Below, piece by piece: positions 43,261 to 56,182 of a DNA stretch of 64,000 bases. The notes under the pieces were generated by a model that worked only from the letters and a program-made list of their open reading frames with translations, did not search any database and was not told the DNA's origin. Source of the stretch: Doryteuthis pealeii (lineage: Eukaryota > Mollusca > Cephalopoda > Myopsida > Loliginidae). Within the stretch, counting starts at the first letter, position 1; each line of letters begins with the position of its first letter. Both the position numbers and the translations under genes were made by a program. Location: NCBI GenBank assembly GCA_023376005.1, contig CM042181.1, positions 18,141,200 to 18,205,199 on the forward strand. The letters run 5' to 3'.

Positions 43261-43790
43261 TAACACGATTCGAAAAAAAAACAAAATTTTACGAGGTGTA
43301 TTTTATTTTCATTTTATAAAATCTTAAAAATAAACACACATTTTTTTTCTATAAAGATAAGAAGAGTCTGAATAATTAATATCAGAGATTTTATAAGTTT
43401 ATATACGGGAATTTTGTTTTTAATAAAAAAAGAACCATGAATTCTGCTAACTGAAAGAAAATGTCATAATATTGACATTTTTTTTGGCAGAATTCTGTAG
43501 GGCCGGAAATTCGCTGACACCGGCACGCTAAAAACATAGCGTAAACTAAGACAGGAGACCGGGACTACAAAAAGATCAAATACCCAAATAATTTAATTAA
43601 TAACTTTAAATTTCTATCAAAAATGTTCGACAAACCAAAAAAGTTTTAAAAAAAATATCGTACGTAAATAAATATGGACTCTATTTAAAAGGGAGGGTGC
43701 TAGACAAATACTTAACTATAAACAACGAGTAATGCATTAAAATGGCGCATATATAAATAAACTTTTACAGAAGACATTTATCTAACTTAC

Positions 43791-43879
43791 TTTATCAATA
43801 TATGACGGACACGATCTCGAATCTGCCGTAAACTGACTCCCACACGACGTTTCTTCGACACACTTTCTATTTACCGCAT
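43791..43879 (-). pseudogene. CDC16: CDC16 exon 1, inverted copy with indels
   Basis: The inverse of 52754-52846 with two bases lost after the ATG (ATGCGGTAAA for ATGGCGGGTGAAA, giving an early stop), another loss in TATATTGAC, and one-base changes near GTGGGAGTC. The donor GTAAGT is intact. Confidence 0.8.
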
Positions 43880-44022
43880 TACTATAATTTAACTTGCGCA
43901 TGTTAAAAACGGCGAACCAATGAAAAAGAGGCTTACAAACACGTCGTATTCCGACGGAATTTATTACATCGATTTTGATTGGTTCATTAAGACGATACGT
44001 TACTATAGCAACTAAAACAAAG

Positions 44023-44029
44023 ATGGCAG
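44023..44029 (+). pseudogene. AKAP14: AKAP14 exon 1, inverted copy
   Basis: ATGGCAG followed by GTAAGATG, intact, with the X-box (GTTACTATAGCAAC, 43999-44012) upstream. Confidence 0.6.
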
Positions 44030-44216
44030 GTAAGATGTAACATATTTTGGATAGGGATACATATTCCCGTTTTTTGTTATTTCTTTTTGTTTTTAAATTT
44101 TTAAATTTTTTAATAATAATGATAATAGTATTTCCGTGAATGTACTGAAATCCAATGCTTTTTTTTATACGTAATCTAATGTATTTATCTCTTGCGCGCT
44201 ATTTCTGCATTAGTTC

Positions 44217-44251
<35 letters not shown>

Positions 44252-45963
44252 AGGAAAACGAAAAAATGGACAAATACCTGGACCTTGCCAGAGAACTGAA
44301 AAAGTTATGGAATATGAAAGTCAAAGTGATACCAATTGTAGTTTGATGCACTTTTACATTTAATTAACCCATTTGAATTAATTATTGAACCCATTATTGA
44401 GACAGTTGTTTGTATTAGTATTGCAATGTATAATTTCAATTGAACTTAGTTTAAAAAATATTTTTCAACATTAAATGTATAGTAATTTGGGTTTTATTGT
44501 TTTTTTTTTTTTAAGCATACGTAATTAAAAAACAACTTTAATCCCTAAAACTGTAACCCAATTGCAAAATGTTATTCATAGACTGTAGTTAAACTGTTAT
44601 TGGGGACCACCAAAAAACTTTCCGTTTAATTTTCCAACCGTCTTCAGAAGTCAGCCGAAAGTTGCAGTAATTTCCGCCAAAAAACCCTTGAAATATTTTC
44701 CCAATATACTCGAAATACGGTAATATTCTCATATATTGGAATTTAGGATTTATTCCCCAAAATATATAAAAGAATTAAGTTATTACCAGTGTTGGGATTA
44801 TGTTCCCTTTGCTTGGAAGAGTTATCTTCCCACTGGGTTTCCGTGCAGCCACCAGAGAGGTCTGGTATTTAATGCGAGGTCCAAACTGTTCTCCCCTTTT
44901 TAGCTACATCTCCTGGAACAACCACATGGGTAGACCATTGTCACACCCTTCTCGGTGGGGGCTTCTGCCCCAAATGCTATGTTACTCTACTGGAGGCTTC
45001 GCGCCCCCCCCCATCACTAGTAAGTGATTTTGTTTATGGACATCCAGTCCTTTTATCTTTACTCTTGTATGTTTATGTACACTGTATTTTATTGTTATTG
45101 TATATAATGTCTTATATTTCCGTGCTGTTTTGATTTATAAAATGTTTTGTCCCACAAGCGTGTCGGAGTTGTATGTTCATATTATAACCTTGAACCTTAC
45201 ACCTGTATATTGGAATCCCCTACATGTGAGAATTAATCCTTATAAAGTTTTTAATTCCCATAATTCTTGGAAACATCTATCTATAATGGAAAATAGATTG
45301 CATTTCTGTCTGAAGCGAAACTACGTCACGGCTTACGTCACAGATTCCACAATAATCTAAAGGATTTATTAATGAGAACCTAATTTATAATCAAGTAGTT
45401 TATTTATTAAATATAAAATGAGATAATTAGTTTATATACACTATGAAGTTGTCGTAATATCCGATGGTCTTGTATTCTTTAAAAAATATTTATACACGTA
45501 TCCTATGTAATACAAATAATAGTACTAATGCAGAATAGCGCGCAACAGATAATATCATTATCATAATAGCATTAGATTATGGAAACTCTTGAAGTAGTAA
45601 TAATATTCCTTGCACAATTCTTTGTTTTCAGGCCCCTTAGATGATTTGTGCATGTCCCTGAGATCTCTGAAACAATATATCGAGCAAAACGGCCAATGAA
45701 CTTTTTAGATAACTTCTTGTTACTGAAAAAAGAGATGAGAGTAAAAACAATTTTATAATTGTATACTGAAATTTGAGTGTATATAACACAGGGTTGCTCT
45801 TTGTTCTATGCATAATGATATTGACGATAAATAAATATTCATTTAATACTCCTGTAAAACACAAAAGAGTTCCCCAAAGGGGAGGTAATAATAAAATAGG
45901 GGAGATAACTCTCAATTACTTATTACACGTAGTAATATTCCTTGCACAATTCTTTGTTTTCAG

Positions 45964-46339
45964 GCCCCTTAGATGATTTGTGTATGTCCCCGAGGTCTCT
46001 GGAAACAATATAATCGAGCAAACAGCCAAATGAATATGTTGATGAACTAAATTGATCGGACGTTGAAAGATATCCAACCCGAGCCATGTCATTCTTGCCA
46101 ACAGTTTATATCCGCGACGTCCGGTGAATGTTCGCAGTGTGATAAACTCCGTTGACCAATTTGTTAACCAGACGGTGTTCAAAGTCCAGCAGGAATTTGT
46201 CCTAATTGCACTCAGCTGTCAAAAAAGTCTGCACAGGTTTACGAACTCAGCGATGATTATAAAATGCAGGATTTTCAATGGGAACAATTGCAGAATTTAT
46301 GTGATGCAAGGAAAACAAATGATTGAAGATTACATTAAG
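45964..46339 (+). pseudogene. AKAP14: AKAP14 exon 2, inverted copy with frameshifts
   Basis: Acceptor and donor are intact, but the frame is broken by at least six one-base indels (e.g. TATAATCGAGC, AACTCCGTTGACC, GGAATTTGTCC, AATGGGAAC). It is 376 nt against 374. Confidence 0.8.
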
Positions 46340-49072
46340 GTGAGAAATTACATTTCTTTTATAATAATAATTAAATTATTGTGTACAATGCTCAGGTGCA
46401 CAGTGTCGGCGACTCAGGAAGCATGGAGGCTTGAAAGACAGTGCTTCAGCAGCCTACAACAGACGCGGGCAGTTTATTCCATGTCTCCGCAATTCTGAGC
46501 GTGAAAAAATGTTTCGAAAGTCACGTGAGCAGTGCTGTTTTCTGACTTTGTAGCATGCCCACGTGTGTTGGAAACATGGAGATCAAAAAGGAGCTCAAGG
46601 TTGCTGTTGTTATATACTATATTTTAAAAAAGGGTTTAATGATGCAAGTGTTGCTAAAACTTATTGCTATAGCGTCTCAAGTCACATATATTAAGTAACA
46701 ATTCATAATACACATATCTTTTTGTTAGAGTTCTTGTGGAGTAAAAAAAATCTGGTTGTAGCTCATTTGTAGTTGGGTCTGCTGTTATGTTCGTTCACCA
46801 AAGTTGGGGTAGAATCTGTTGGTGTTAAGATTTTCAATGGGGAACAAGCAGAATGTTACGTTTAATCAATGATAAACAATTTAGAACTTTTTAGAATATT
46901 TCTTAGAGACTGCTGACGCCAAGGAGAGGGGGGGCAGAATGTGACCCTAAAGCTCCCGGAAGAGAAAAATTTCACTTCGTCATTAGCACGTAGCCGACCT
47001 GCGGAGGGAAACGAAAAACTGATTTACTACACTGTTGCTTTTACCCACGTACGCAAAACTCCACAGGTGACGTCACGATTTGGGGGAAGGGAATGCGATC
47101 CCTGGTAGCAGTTTTCAGCAGTCAGTACTTGGGACCTGGTCAGCGAACATCTCGTGGGGAGGGGAGAAAAGTTAGTCCAAGAAGAAAGTTACCACGACCA
47201 AGAACCCACATAAAAGAATAATACCCGAATAGTCATTAATCAGAAAATGAATCACCCATAAAAAGATAAGTGCAAATTTCTTTCGTTGCAAAACATTTAT
47301 AAATTGATTGAAGAAATAATTCCGCCAAATGACATTATGAATCCTAGCCTGTCGGCGTCCGTATCATGATTCTCCAAGCTTACAAATTTTGATTAAAATG
47401 TTATGTTATAAATATATATACGTTGTCTTGTCATTCATTGCCAAATTCTTATATGTAACCTCTCATCTTTCTTTGGTAAACCCTGATTTGAAAAAGCGCT
47501 GTATAGCGTTGAAACGATAGGGCGTATGTAACAAGAATTTAATTAATGCAAGGAAGAGAAAATGATTAAAGATTACATTAAAGGTGAGAAATTATTAAAT
47601 TTCCAATGCATTGTTGTATATAGCTAGTCTCATATCTATACGCAGTGATGCTGATAGCTTTTTGATTTAGTGTGTTCTGGGAACACACATATTTGCAATA
47701 AATTGTTACATAATTTAATGGGGTAGAATAAATTATTGAACAAACCTTGTTAGAATAAGGGGCTTTCAAATCAGAGTGTAGTGGGTAGATTTCCGCTGGT
47801 AAATACCAACCATTGAGTACCCCAAAGGCAGAACTCGCACGTCATGGATTTGACTAGTTAGGAAATCAGATATTTCAACGACAGAGCTGACGTGCTAGTG
47901 CAAGGTTGCTAACTCCGCGCGATGAATGAAGATGGGTAAAATAGAAATAAAATCTTTCCTTCATTCCCTTTCGTCCTTAAATTCATTTTCAAGAACAAAG
48001 AACCAACGAACTTAACTTAGGCCCATAAACCTTAAGGCTAAACTTGCAAATTGGTCGAAAATTAAAACGGAAAGTTTTTAGTCGGTCCCATGACAGTTTA
48101 AACTACTGCTATGAATTAAACTTTTGCGAATTGGGTTATGGTTTTGGGGTTTGGAGATTAAGGTTGTTTTTAATTACGTATTCTTAAAAACCCCACCCCC
48201 ACCCCCCAAAAAAAATTACTATACATTTAAGTTGAAAACATTATTATTTTTAAAATCAAGTTTAAGTTGAAATCCGTATACATTTAATAACCCATTAAAA
48301 TTAATTATTTGTTTGTGTTAGTATTGCAATGTATAATTTCAATTAAACTTGATTTTAAAAAAATATTTTTCAACATTAAATGTATAGTAATTTTTGGGGG
48401 TGGGGGGGGTTAAGCAATACGTAATTAAAAAACAACCTTAATCCCAAACCCCTAAACCATAACCCAATTCGCAAAAAGTTCATTCATAGACAGTAGTTAA
48501 ACTGTCATGGGGGACCACTAAAAAACCTTCCGTTTTAATTTTCCGACCAATTTGCAAGTTTAGCCTTAAGGTTTATGGGGCTAAGTTAAGTTCGTTGGTT
48601 CTTTGTTCTTGAAAATGGAATTTAAGGAACGAAAAGGAATGAAAAGGAAAGATTTTATTTCTATTTTACCCATCTTCATTCATCGCGCGGAGTTAGCAAC
48701 CTTGCACTAGCACGTCAGCTCTGTCGGTTGAAATATCTGATTTCCTAACTAGTCAAATCACATGACGTGCGAGATTCTGCCTTTGGGGTACTAGTGGTCT
48801 GGTATTTTACCAGCGGAAATCTACCCACCTACACTCTGATTTGAAAGCCCCTTATTCTACAAGGTTTGTCAATAATTTATCCTACCCCATAAATTATGTA
48901 ACAATTTAATGCAAATATGTGTGTTCCAGAACACACTAAATCAAAAAGCTATCAGCATCACTGCGTATAGATATGAGACTAGCTATATAACACAATGCAT
49001 TGGAAATTTAATAATTTCTCACCTTAATGTAATCTTTAATCATTTTCTTTCCTTGCATTACATTAAATTCTT

Positions 49073-49112
49073 GTTACATACGCCTATCGTTTCAATGCTA
49101 TACAGCGCTTTT
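49073..49112 (-). ncRNA. hammerhead-like motif, A2 copy
   Basis: Same as 35622-35661 with one difference (TTTCAATGCTATACAGCG for TTTCAACGC...), which turns a stem II pair into a G-to-A change on the transcript. Confidence 0.4.
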
Positions 49113-50290
49113 CATCAGGGTTTACCAAAGAAAGATGAGAGGTATGCATATAAGAATTTGGCAATGAATGACAAGACAACGTATATATATTTATAACATA
49201 ACATTTAATTCAAATTTGTAAGCTTGGAGAATCATGATACGGACGCCGACAGGCTAGGATTCATAATGTCATTTGGCGGAATTATTTCTTCAAATCAATT
49301 TATAAATGTTTGCAACGAAAGAAATTTGCACTTATCTTTTTATGGGTGATTCATTTTCTGTATTAATGACTATTCCGGGTATTATTCTTTATGTGGCGTT
49401 CTTGGTCATGGTAACTTTCTTCTTGGACATAACTTTTCTCCCCTCCCCCATGAGATGTTTGCTGACCAGGTCCCAAGTACTGACTGCTGAAACTGCTACC
49501 AGGGATCGCATTCCCTACCCCCAAATCGTGACGTCACCTGTCTCGGTAGGTTTTGCGTACGTGGGTAAAGCAACGAGTGTAGTATCAGTTTTTTGTTTCC
49601 CTCCGCAAGGTCGGCTACGTGCTAATGACGAAGTGAAATTTTTCTTCTTCCGGTGAGCTTTAGGGTCACATTCTGGGCCCCCCCCCCTTTCCTGGCGTCA
49701 GCCAGTCTCTAAGAATATTCTAAAAAGTTCTAAATTGTTTATCATTTGATTAAACGTAACATTCTGCAATTGTTCCCCATTGAAAATCTTAACACCAACA
49801 GATTCTACCCCAACTTTGGGTGAACGAACATAACAGCAGACCCCAACAACAAATGAGCCTACAACCAGAATTTTTCACTCCCACAAGAACTCTACAAAAA
49901 GATATGTGTATTATGAATTGTAACTTTATATATATGTGACTTGAGACCGCTATAGCAATAAGTTTTAGCAACACTTTTGCATCATTAAACCCTTTTTAAA
50001 ATATAGTATATAACAACAGCAACCTTGAGCTCCTTTTTGATCTCCATGTTTCCAACACACGTGGGCATGCTACAAAGTCAGAAAACAGCACTGCTCACGT
50101 GACTTTCGGAAACATTTTTTCACGCTCAGAATTGCGGAGACATGGAATAAACTGCCCGCGTCTGTTGTAGGCTGCTGAAGCACTGAGTCTTTCAAAGCCT
50201 CCATGCTTCCTGTAGTCCGCCGACACTGTGCACCTGAGCATTGTACACAATAAATTTCATTATTATTAATAAAGAAATGTAATTTCTCAC

Positions 50291-50664
50291 CTTAATGTAA
50301 TCTTCAATCATTTGTTTTCCTTGCATCACATTAAATTCTGCAATTGTTCCCCATTGAAAATCCTGCATTTTATAATCATCGCTGAGTTCGTAAACCTGTG
50401 CAGACTTTTTTGACAGCTGAGTGCAATTAGGACAAAATTCCTGCTGGACTTTGAACACCGTCTGGTTAACAAATTGGTCAACGAGTTTATCACACTGCGA
50501 ACATTCACCGGACGTCGCGGATATAAACTGTTGGCAAGAATGACATGGCTCGGGTTGGATATCTTTCAACGTCCGATCAATTAGTTCATCAACATATTCA
50601 TTGGCTGTTTGCTCGATATATTGTTCCAGAGACCTCGGGGACATACACAAATCATCTAAGGGGC
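50291..50664 (-). CDS. AKAP14: AKAP14 exon 2, copy in A2
   Basis: 374 nt, coding sequence identical to 36823-37196, intact acceptor and donor. If the A-A'-A layout is real, this copy would be a second, 3'-truncated gene: no exons 3-5 follow on the - strand before A'. If not, it is the same exon. Confidence 0.7.
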
Positions 50665-52381
50665 CTGAAAACAAAGAATTGTGCAAGGAATATTACTACG
50701 TGTAATAAGTAATTGAGAGTTATCTCCCCTATTTTATTATTACCTCCCCTTTGGGGAACTCTTTGGTGTTTACAGGAGTATTAAATGAATATTTAATTTA
50801 TCGTCAATATCATTATGCATAGAACAAAGAGCAACCCTGTGTTATATACACTCAAAATTTCAGTATACAATTATAAAAATTGTTTTTTACTCTCATCCTT
50901 TTTTCAGTAACAAGAAGTTATCTAAAAAGTTCATTGGCTGTTTGCTCGATATATTGTTTTAGAGATCTCAGGGACATGCACAAATCATCTAAGGGGCCTG
51001 AAAACAAAGAATTGTGCAAGGAATATTATTACTACTTCAAGAGTTTCCATAATCTAATGCTATTATGATAATGATATTATCTGTTGCGCGCTATTCTGCA
51101 TTAGTACTATTATTTGTATTACATAGGATACGTGTATAAATATTTTTTAAAGAATACAAGACCATCGGATATTACAACGACAACTTCATAGTGTATATAA
51201 ACTAATTATCTCATTTATATTTTATAAATAAACTATATTGATTATAAATTAGGTTCTCATTAATAAATCCTTTAGATTATTGTGGAATCTGTGACATAAG
51301 CCGTGACGTAGTTTCGGCTTCAGACAGAAATGCAATCTATCTCCATTATAGATAGATGTTTCCAAGAAATTATGAGAATTAAAACTTTATAAGGATTAAT
51401 TCTCACATGTGGGGATTCCAATATACAGGTGTAAGGTTCAAGGTTATAATATGAACATACAACTCCGACACGCTTGTGGGACAAAACATTTTATATATCA
51501 AAACAGCACGGAAATAAGACATTATACAATAACAATAAAATACATGTACATAAACATACAAGAGTAGAAATAAAAGGACTGGAGTGTCCATACATACAAA
51601 ATCACTTACTAGTGATGGGGGGGGGGCGAAGCCTCCAGTAGAGTAACATAGCATTTGGGGCAGAAGCCCCCACCGAGAAGGGTGTGACAATGGTCTAACC
51701 CATGTGGTTGTTCCAGGAGATGTAGCTAAAAGAGGGAGAACAGTTTGGACCTCGCACTTAAATACCAGACCTCTCTGGTGGCCGGCACGGACACCCAGTG
51801 GGAAGATAACTCTTCCAAGCAAAGGGAACATAATCCCAACACTGGTAAATAACTTAATTCTTTTATATATTGGGGAATAAATCCTAATTCCAATATATGA
51901 GAATATTACCGTATTTCGAGTATATTGGGAAAATATTTCAAGGGTTTTTTGGCGGAAATTACTGCAACTTTCGGCTGACTTCTGAAGACGGTTGGAAAAT
52001 TAAAACGGAAAGTTTTTTGGTGGTCCCCAATAACAGTTTAACTACAGTCTATGAATTAACATTTTGCAAATTGGGTTACAGTTTTAGGGGATTAAAGTTG
52101 TTTTTAATTACGTATTGCTTAAAAAAAAAAAACAATAAAAAACCCAAATTACTATACATTTAATGTTGAAAAATATTTTTTTAAACTAAGTTCAATTGAA
52201 ATTATACATTGCAATACTAATACAAACAACTGTCTCAATAATGGGTTCAATAATTAATTTCAATGGTTAATTAAATGTAAAAGTGCATCAACTACAATTG
52301 GTATCACTTTGACTTTCATATTCCATAACTTTTTCAGTTCTCTGGCAAGGTCCAGGTATTTGTCCATTTTTTCGTTTTCCT

Positions 52382-52416
<35 letters not shown>

Positions 52417-52602
52417 GAACTAATGCAGAATAGCGCGCAAGAGATAAATACATTAGATTACGTATAAAAAAAAGCATTGGATTTCAGTACATTCACGGAA
52501 ATACTATTATCATTATTATTAAAAAATTTAAAAATTTAAAAACAAAAAGAAATAACAAAAAACGGGAATATGTATCCCTATCCAAAATATGTTACATCTT
52601 AC

Positions 52603-52609
52603 CTGCCAT
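52603..52609 (-). CDS. AKAP14: AKAP14 exon 1, copy in A2
   Basis: ATGGCAG plus GTAAGATG on the - strand, as at 39133-39139, with X-box 52621-52634 upstream. Confidence 0.55.
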
Positions 52610-52753
52610 CTTTGTTTTTAGTTGCTATAGTAACGTATCGTCTTAATGAACCAATCAAAATCGATGTAATAAATTCCGTCGGAATACGACGTGTTTGTAA
52701 GCCTCTTTTTCATTGGTTCGCCGTTTTTAACATGCGCAAGTTAAATTATAGTA

Positions 52754-52846
52754 ATGGCGGGTGAAATAGAAAGTTGTGTCGAAGAAACGTCGTGTGGAGT
52801 CAGTTTACGGCAGATTCGAGATCGTGTCCGTCAATATATTGATAAA
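52754..52846 (+). CDS. CDC16: CDC16/APC6 (anaphase-promoting complex TPR subunit), coding exon 1
   Basis: CDC16 is a TPR-repeat scaffold subunit of the APC/C ubiquitin ligase, which drives mitotic exit in the nucleus/cytosol. This exon gives residues 1-31 (MAGEIESCVEETSCGVS, LRQIRDRVRQYIDK), ending in phase 0 before GTAAGT. The first 17 residues have no counterpart in the shorter vertebrate N-terminus I know; the LRQIRDRVRQYID part does. It is the nearest intact exon 1 to exon 2 (58481), across a 5.6-kb intron. The ATG is the first in the frame after the divergent promoter at 52610-52753. Confidence 0.87.
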
Positions 52847-53397
52847 GTAAGTTAGATAAATGTCTTCTGTAAAAGTTTATATTATATATGCGCCATTTTA
52901 ATGCATTACTCGTTGTTTATAGTTAAGTATTTGTCTAGCACCCTCCCTTTTAAAATAGAGTCCATATTTATTTACGTACGATATTTTTTTTAAACTTTTT
53001 GGTTTGTCGAAAATTTTGATAGAAATGTAAAGTTATTAATTAAATTATTTGGGTATTTTTAATCTTTTGTAGTCCCGGTCTCCTGTCTTAATTTACGCTA
53101 TGTTTTAGCGTGCCGGTGTCAGGCGAATTTCCGGCCCAATAGAATTCTGCCAAAAAAAATGTCAATATTATGACATTTCTTTCAGTTAGCAGAATTCATG
53201 GTTCTTTTTATTAAAAACAAAATTCCTGTATAGAAACTTATAAAAATCTTCTGATATAATTATTCAGACTCTTCTTATCTTTATAGAAAAAAAAATCGTT
53301 TTATGTGTGTTTATTTTTTAAGATTTTATAAAATAAAATAAAATAGACCTCGTAAAATTGTTTTTTTTTTTTCGAATCGTGTTAATGTAGATGTTTT

Positions 53398-53655
53398 TTT
53401 TACAATAAAGTTTATTTTACATAAATATTTTTACAATAAAGTTTATTTTACATAAATATTTTTACAATAAAGTTTATTTTACATAAATATTTTTACAATA
53501 AAGTTTATTTTACATAAATATTTTTACAATAAAGTTTATTTTACATAAATATTTTTACAATAAAGTTTATTTTACAATAATTTTTTTACAATAAAGTTTA
53601 TTTTATATAAATATTTTTACAATAAAGTTTATTTTACATAAATATTTTTACAATA
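53398..53655. repeat. 31-bp tandem repeat, about eight copies
   Basis: TTTTTACAATAAAGTTTATT, TTACATAAATA repeated head to tail; one unit carries TTATATAAATA. It lies within the arm of the large TIR element. Confidence 0.9.
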
Positions 53656-53873
53656 ATTTTTCCGAATCGTGTTAATGTTGATGTTTATTTTACAACCCCC
53701 CGTCTTTTAAAAATAAATGGGTTTTTTTTTGGGGGGGGTATTTGTACAAATTTCAATTGAATATTCATAAAAATTATATAAATGTCTTCTCTAAAAGTTT
53801 CTCAAATTTCAAAACAATTTTCATACCGTATTATTTTTATTTAAAACAAATGTCACCACTTTTAATACAATTT

Positions 53874-55029
53874 ATACTAGGCACTGCCAAAATGTCGTCT
53901 GCTTTTCATTTTTTAAAACGAATATAAAATGATTATTTAAGGTCAAATTTTTGTTTATGTCGAAATTAATTAATTGATAAATCAACACTGAAAATTTAAT
54001 CAAAATCGGATAATTACCTGATTTTTGTTAATTTTTTTTTCAATCTTGAGCGGGGCATAAATTTATTTTGTAAAATACGGATTTTTTGGCAACTTTGAGA
54101 GTGCTTAATTTAAATTTATCCGAGTTTTGAAAATCAAAACTATACATTAAACAAGAAACAAATTTTTTACATTAAACAAAACAATCGTATTGTTTTTTTT
54201 TTTTTTAGTTGTAACGGATCTGCGAGACTAGCTTGCTAACGATTACACCACGATTAAGATCTGTTATGGTCCTCTACTCTGACCCGGAGTAGTAGTACCT
54301 GGTTAGGTGTTTTTAAAAAATGAATAATACCCATCAATAATGAATAAAATAAAACTTCTTCGGCATAAAATAATGTACCGTTGTGGTATATTTTCACGGT
54401 ACCAAAATGATATAAGTAACGTTGTCTTTTTTCCGTGCGCTACTACGATAAATGTAAGGCGGCGGCGGTGTATATTGTATAGCAGGTCTCGTCCACGTGC
54501 CTCAAAATTCACAGTGCTAAAATGGTGTTGATAGAAATTATAACACGAGAAATATGTCGTCACAACTGCTAGCCTTTATTTCCAGGGTAGGTTCGTCTCG
54601 TGTGCTGTATCGGAGAGGAGGAAAGGCAGAGAGAAAGAGAGAGAACACTACTTGATTACTGGGACCCGATACTAGCCACTAGAGGCCCAATCCGTACCCT
54701 ACGACAGCGGAAGGCAAAAAGAGGCCGATACATTTCTTTGTTGTTCCACGTCAACACCCGACTTCCGGTTGCGGTCAACACCCGACTTCCGGTTGCCACT
54801 CAATTCTCAGTTCGGGGTCACGCTACGGTCAAATCATCGTTCATCCTGTTTTGGCTCATCACTATTTTTTAAACCTTTATCATCTCTTATTTATTTATTT
54901 CTTCCTCTCCCTTCCATTAGTAATCCTAGCTCACAAAAGTCAGGATAATATACCCATCTTGCAACAATAACCCACCAAGGGTTGACATGCCGTAAAATCC
55001 AACCAACCAACTCAACATATAAGAAGTGA
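53874..55029. other. CDC16 intron 1, transposon-like, no gene recognised
   Basis: TAGGCACTGCCAAAATGTCG and the following GGTCAAATTTTTGTTTATGT match the element at 61806. 54190-54310 contains ACTCTGACCCGGAGTAGTAG, also at 61330 and 63285. 54600-54870 is a GC-richer block with a duplicated CAACACCCGACTTCCGGTTG. 54965-55010 is the AACCCACCAAGGGTTGACAT tail. Confidence 0.5.
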
Positions 55030-55290
55030 GACAACATAAATAAATTTAAACTTGTCAAGTTTATTTTTCAATTGAATTTTGAAATATTTAGATGAAAATT
55101 GTATTAAAAAGTGGAGACATTTGTTTTGTATAAATTCAATCGAGAAGAAATTTTTTTAATGGGGGAGGGGGATAAAATATCTACATTAATTTGTCAACAA
55201 AAACACAACTTAGAAAATATCAAAGTTGGGCCGTAAATTCGCCTGACGCCAGTTCGCTAAAACATAGCATAAATTAGGAAAGGAGACCGG
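55030..55290 (-). mobile_element. diverged inverted arm of the large TIR element
   Basis: GGGCCGTAAATTCGCCTGAC, GCTAAAACATAGCATAAATT and AGGAGACCGGGAC are the complement of 53080-53145 with many substitutions, so this arm pair is old and genuine, unlike the indel-only A' copy. Confidence 0.6.
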
Positions 55291-55974
55291 GACGACAAAA
55301 AATGAAAATGACCAAGATTTCTAGTTATGAAATTATTTTACTAGAAATTTGTTGGTATATTTGCGGTAATACTTTTTTGGTACGATCAACTGCCACTCGC
55401 TTGAGTTCGGCCAATGACATCAGCTTTAGACACACCCACAAATCTTGATGAAAGCAAAATAATCTTCGCTTACAGTACAGCCAGGACCAAATTATTATTT
55501 TACTTTTAAAATGTAATATTTTTAGCTTAGAAAATTGAAAATTTTAAATAAAGAAAACAACTTTGAATCCTGTAAATTTAGGGTTCTACAAACATTTTTT
55601 CTTTAGTTACGAATTTTATTTTATTTACATTTTTATTTATAAATAAGACGATTCTATACGATTCACCAATTCTTTCCTATCAACTGTGCCAAAAAGTGTG
55701 GATGGTCCAACACAAAGCCTTCACCACTATAAACAAATCACTGTGTGGATGTTCATTGTATGAACACTCATACGTTGATCGACGGGAGAGTCCATCATGT
55801 ATAGATGGAGGCACACTTAACAGAAGTTAATATCCCATTAAACAAAATTCAAACAGTTATTGTCATAAAGAATGGAAATGATGATGGAATTTCAAATCCT
55901 GGATGATGTTTATTTTAAAAAATTTTTTTTTTTAGATGAGGCTTAATTTATTTCTCTGAATGTTTGAGATGAGG
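55291..55974. other. CDC16 intron 1, AT-rich, no feature seen
   Basis: No recognisable gene or repeat apart from AT-rich stretches. Confidence 0.5.
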
Positions 55975-56034
55975 CTTGAAGATTAGTATTATTTGCGTTA
56001 TTCGGACTATTGTCCCCATCTTCATTGTTATTTG

Positions 56035-56073
56035 TACAACGTTTCGGTCGATATACCCTCCGGCCTTCTTCAG
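56035..56073 (-). ncRNA. hammerhead-like motif, left inverted arm
   Basis: - strand: CTGAAGAAGGCCGGAGGGTA, TATCGACCGAAACGTTGTA. Same as the right-arm motif except GACC for GGCC in stem II. Confidence 0.42.
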
Positions 56074-56095
56074 GTATTTCTTGTCGGACTTCAAT

Positions 56096-56182
56096 TGGAC
56101 ACATGGCCGAGTGGATTAGGCAGTTAGGATAAGACAGTTCTAAGTGACAGTTATCTCTGGTTCCCGAGTTCAATCCTGAGTG
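56096..56182 (+). mobile_element. tRNA-Leu/Ser-like promoter head
   Basis: ATGGCCGAGTGGATTAGGC is a good class-II tRNA A-box region, and CCCGAGTTCAATCCTGAG a B-box, about 60 nt apart as in long-variable-arm tRNAs. No CCA-end acceptor stem closes it, so it is a SINE head and not a tRNA gene. Confidence 0.65.

Larger units (their letters stand above)
42690..48290 (-). repeat. A-A'-A structure: inverted copy (A')
   Basis: Reverse complement of A1/A2. Differences from both forward copies are dominated by single-base gains and losses, often in homopolymers, which break every frame. That is the signature of unpolished long-read sequence rather than of evolutionary divergence. Confidence 0.85.
48301..53873 (+). 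repeat. A-A'-A structure: second forward copy (A2)
   Basis: Collinear with 34838-40232 at an offset of about 13.46-13.64 kb. It diverges at 53873, where TAGGCACTGCCAAAATGTCG begins, resembling the element at 61806. Confidence 0.9.

Noticed and set aside
54303..54563. 86-aa - strand and 63-aa + strand frames overlapping
   Set aside because: Open on both strands in a transposon-like intron segment, with no recognisable motif.
56096..56182. possible tRNA-Leu/Ser gene
   Set aside because: A- and B-boxes are good, but no acceptor stem closes and the segment is embedded in repeated elements, so it is a SINE head.
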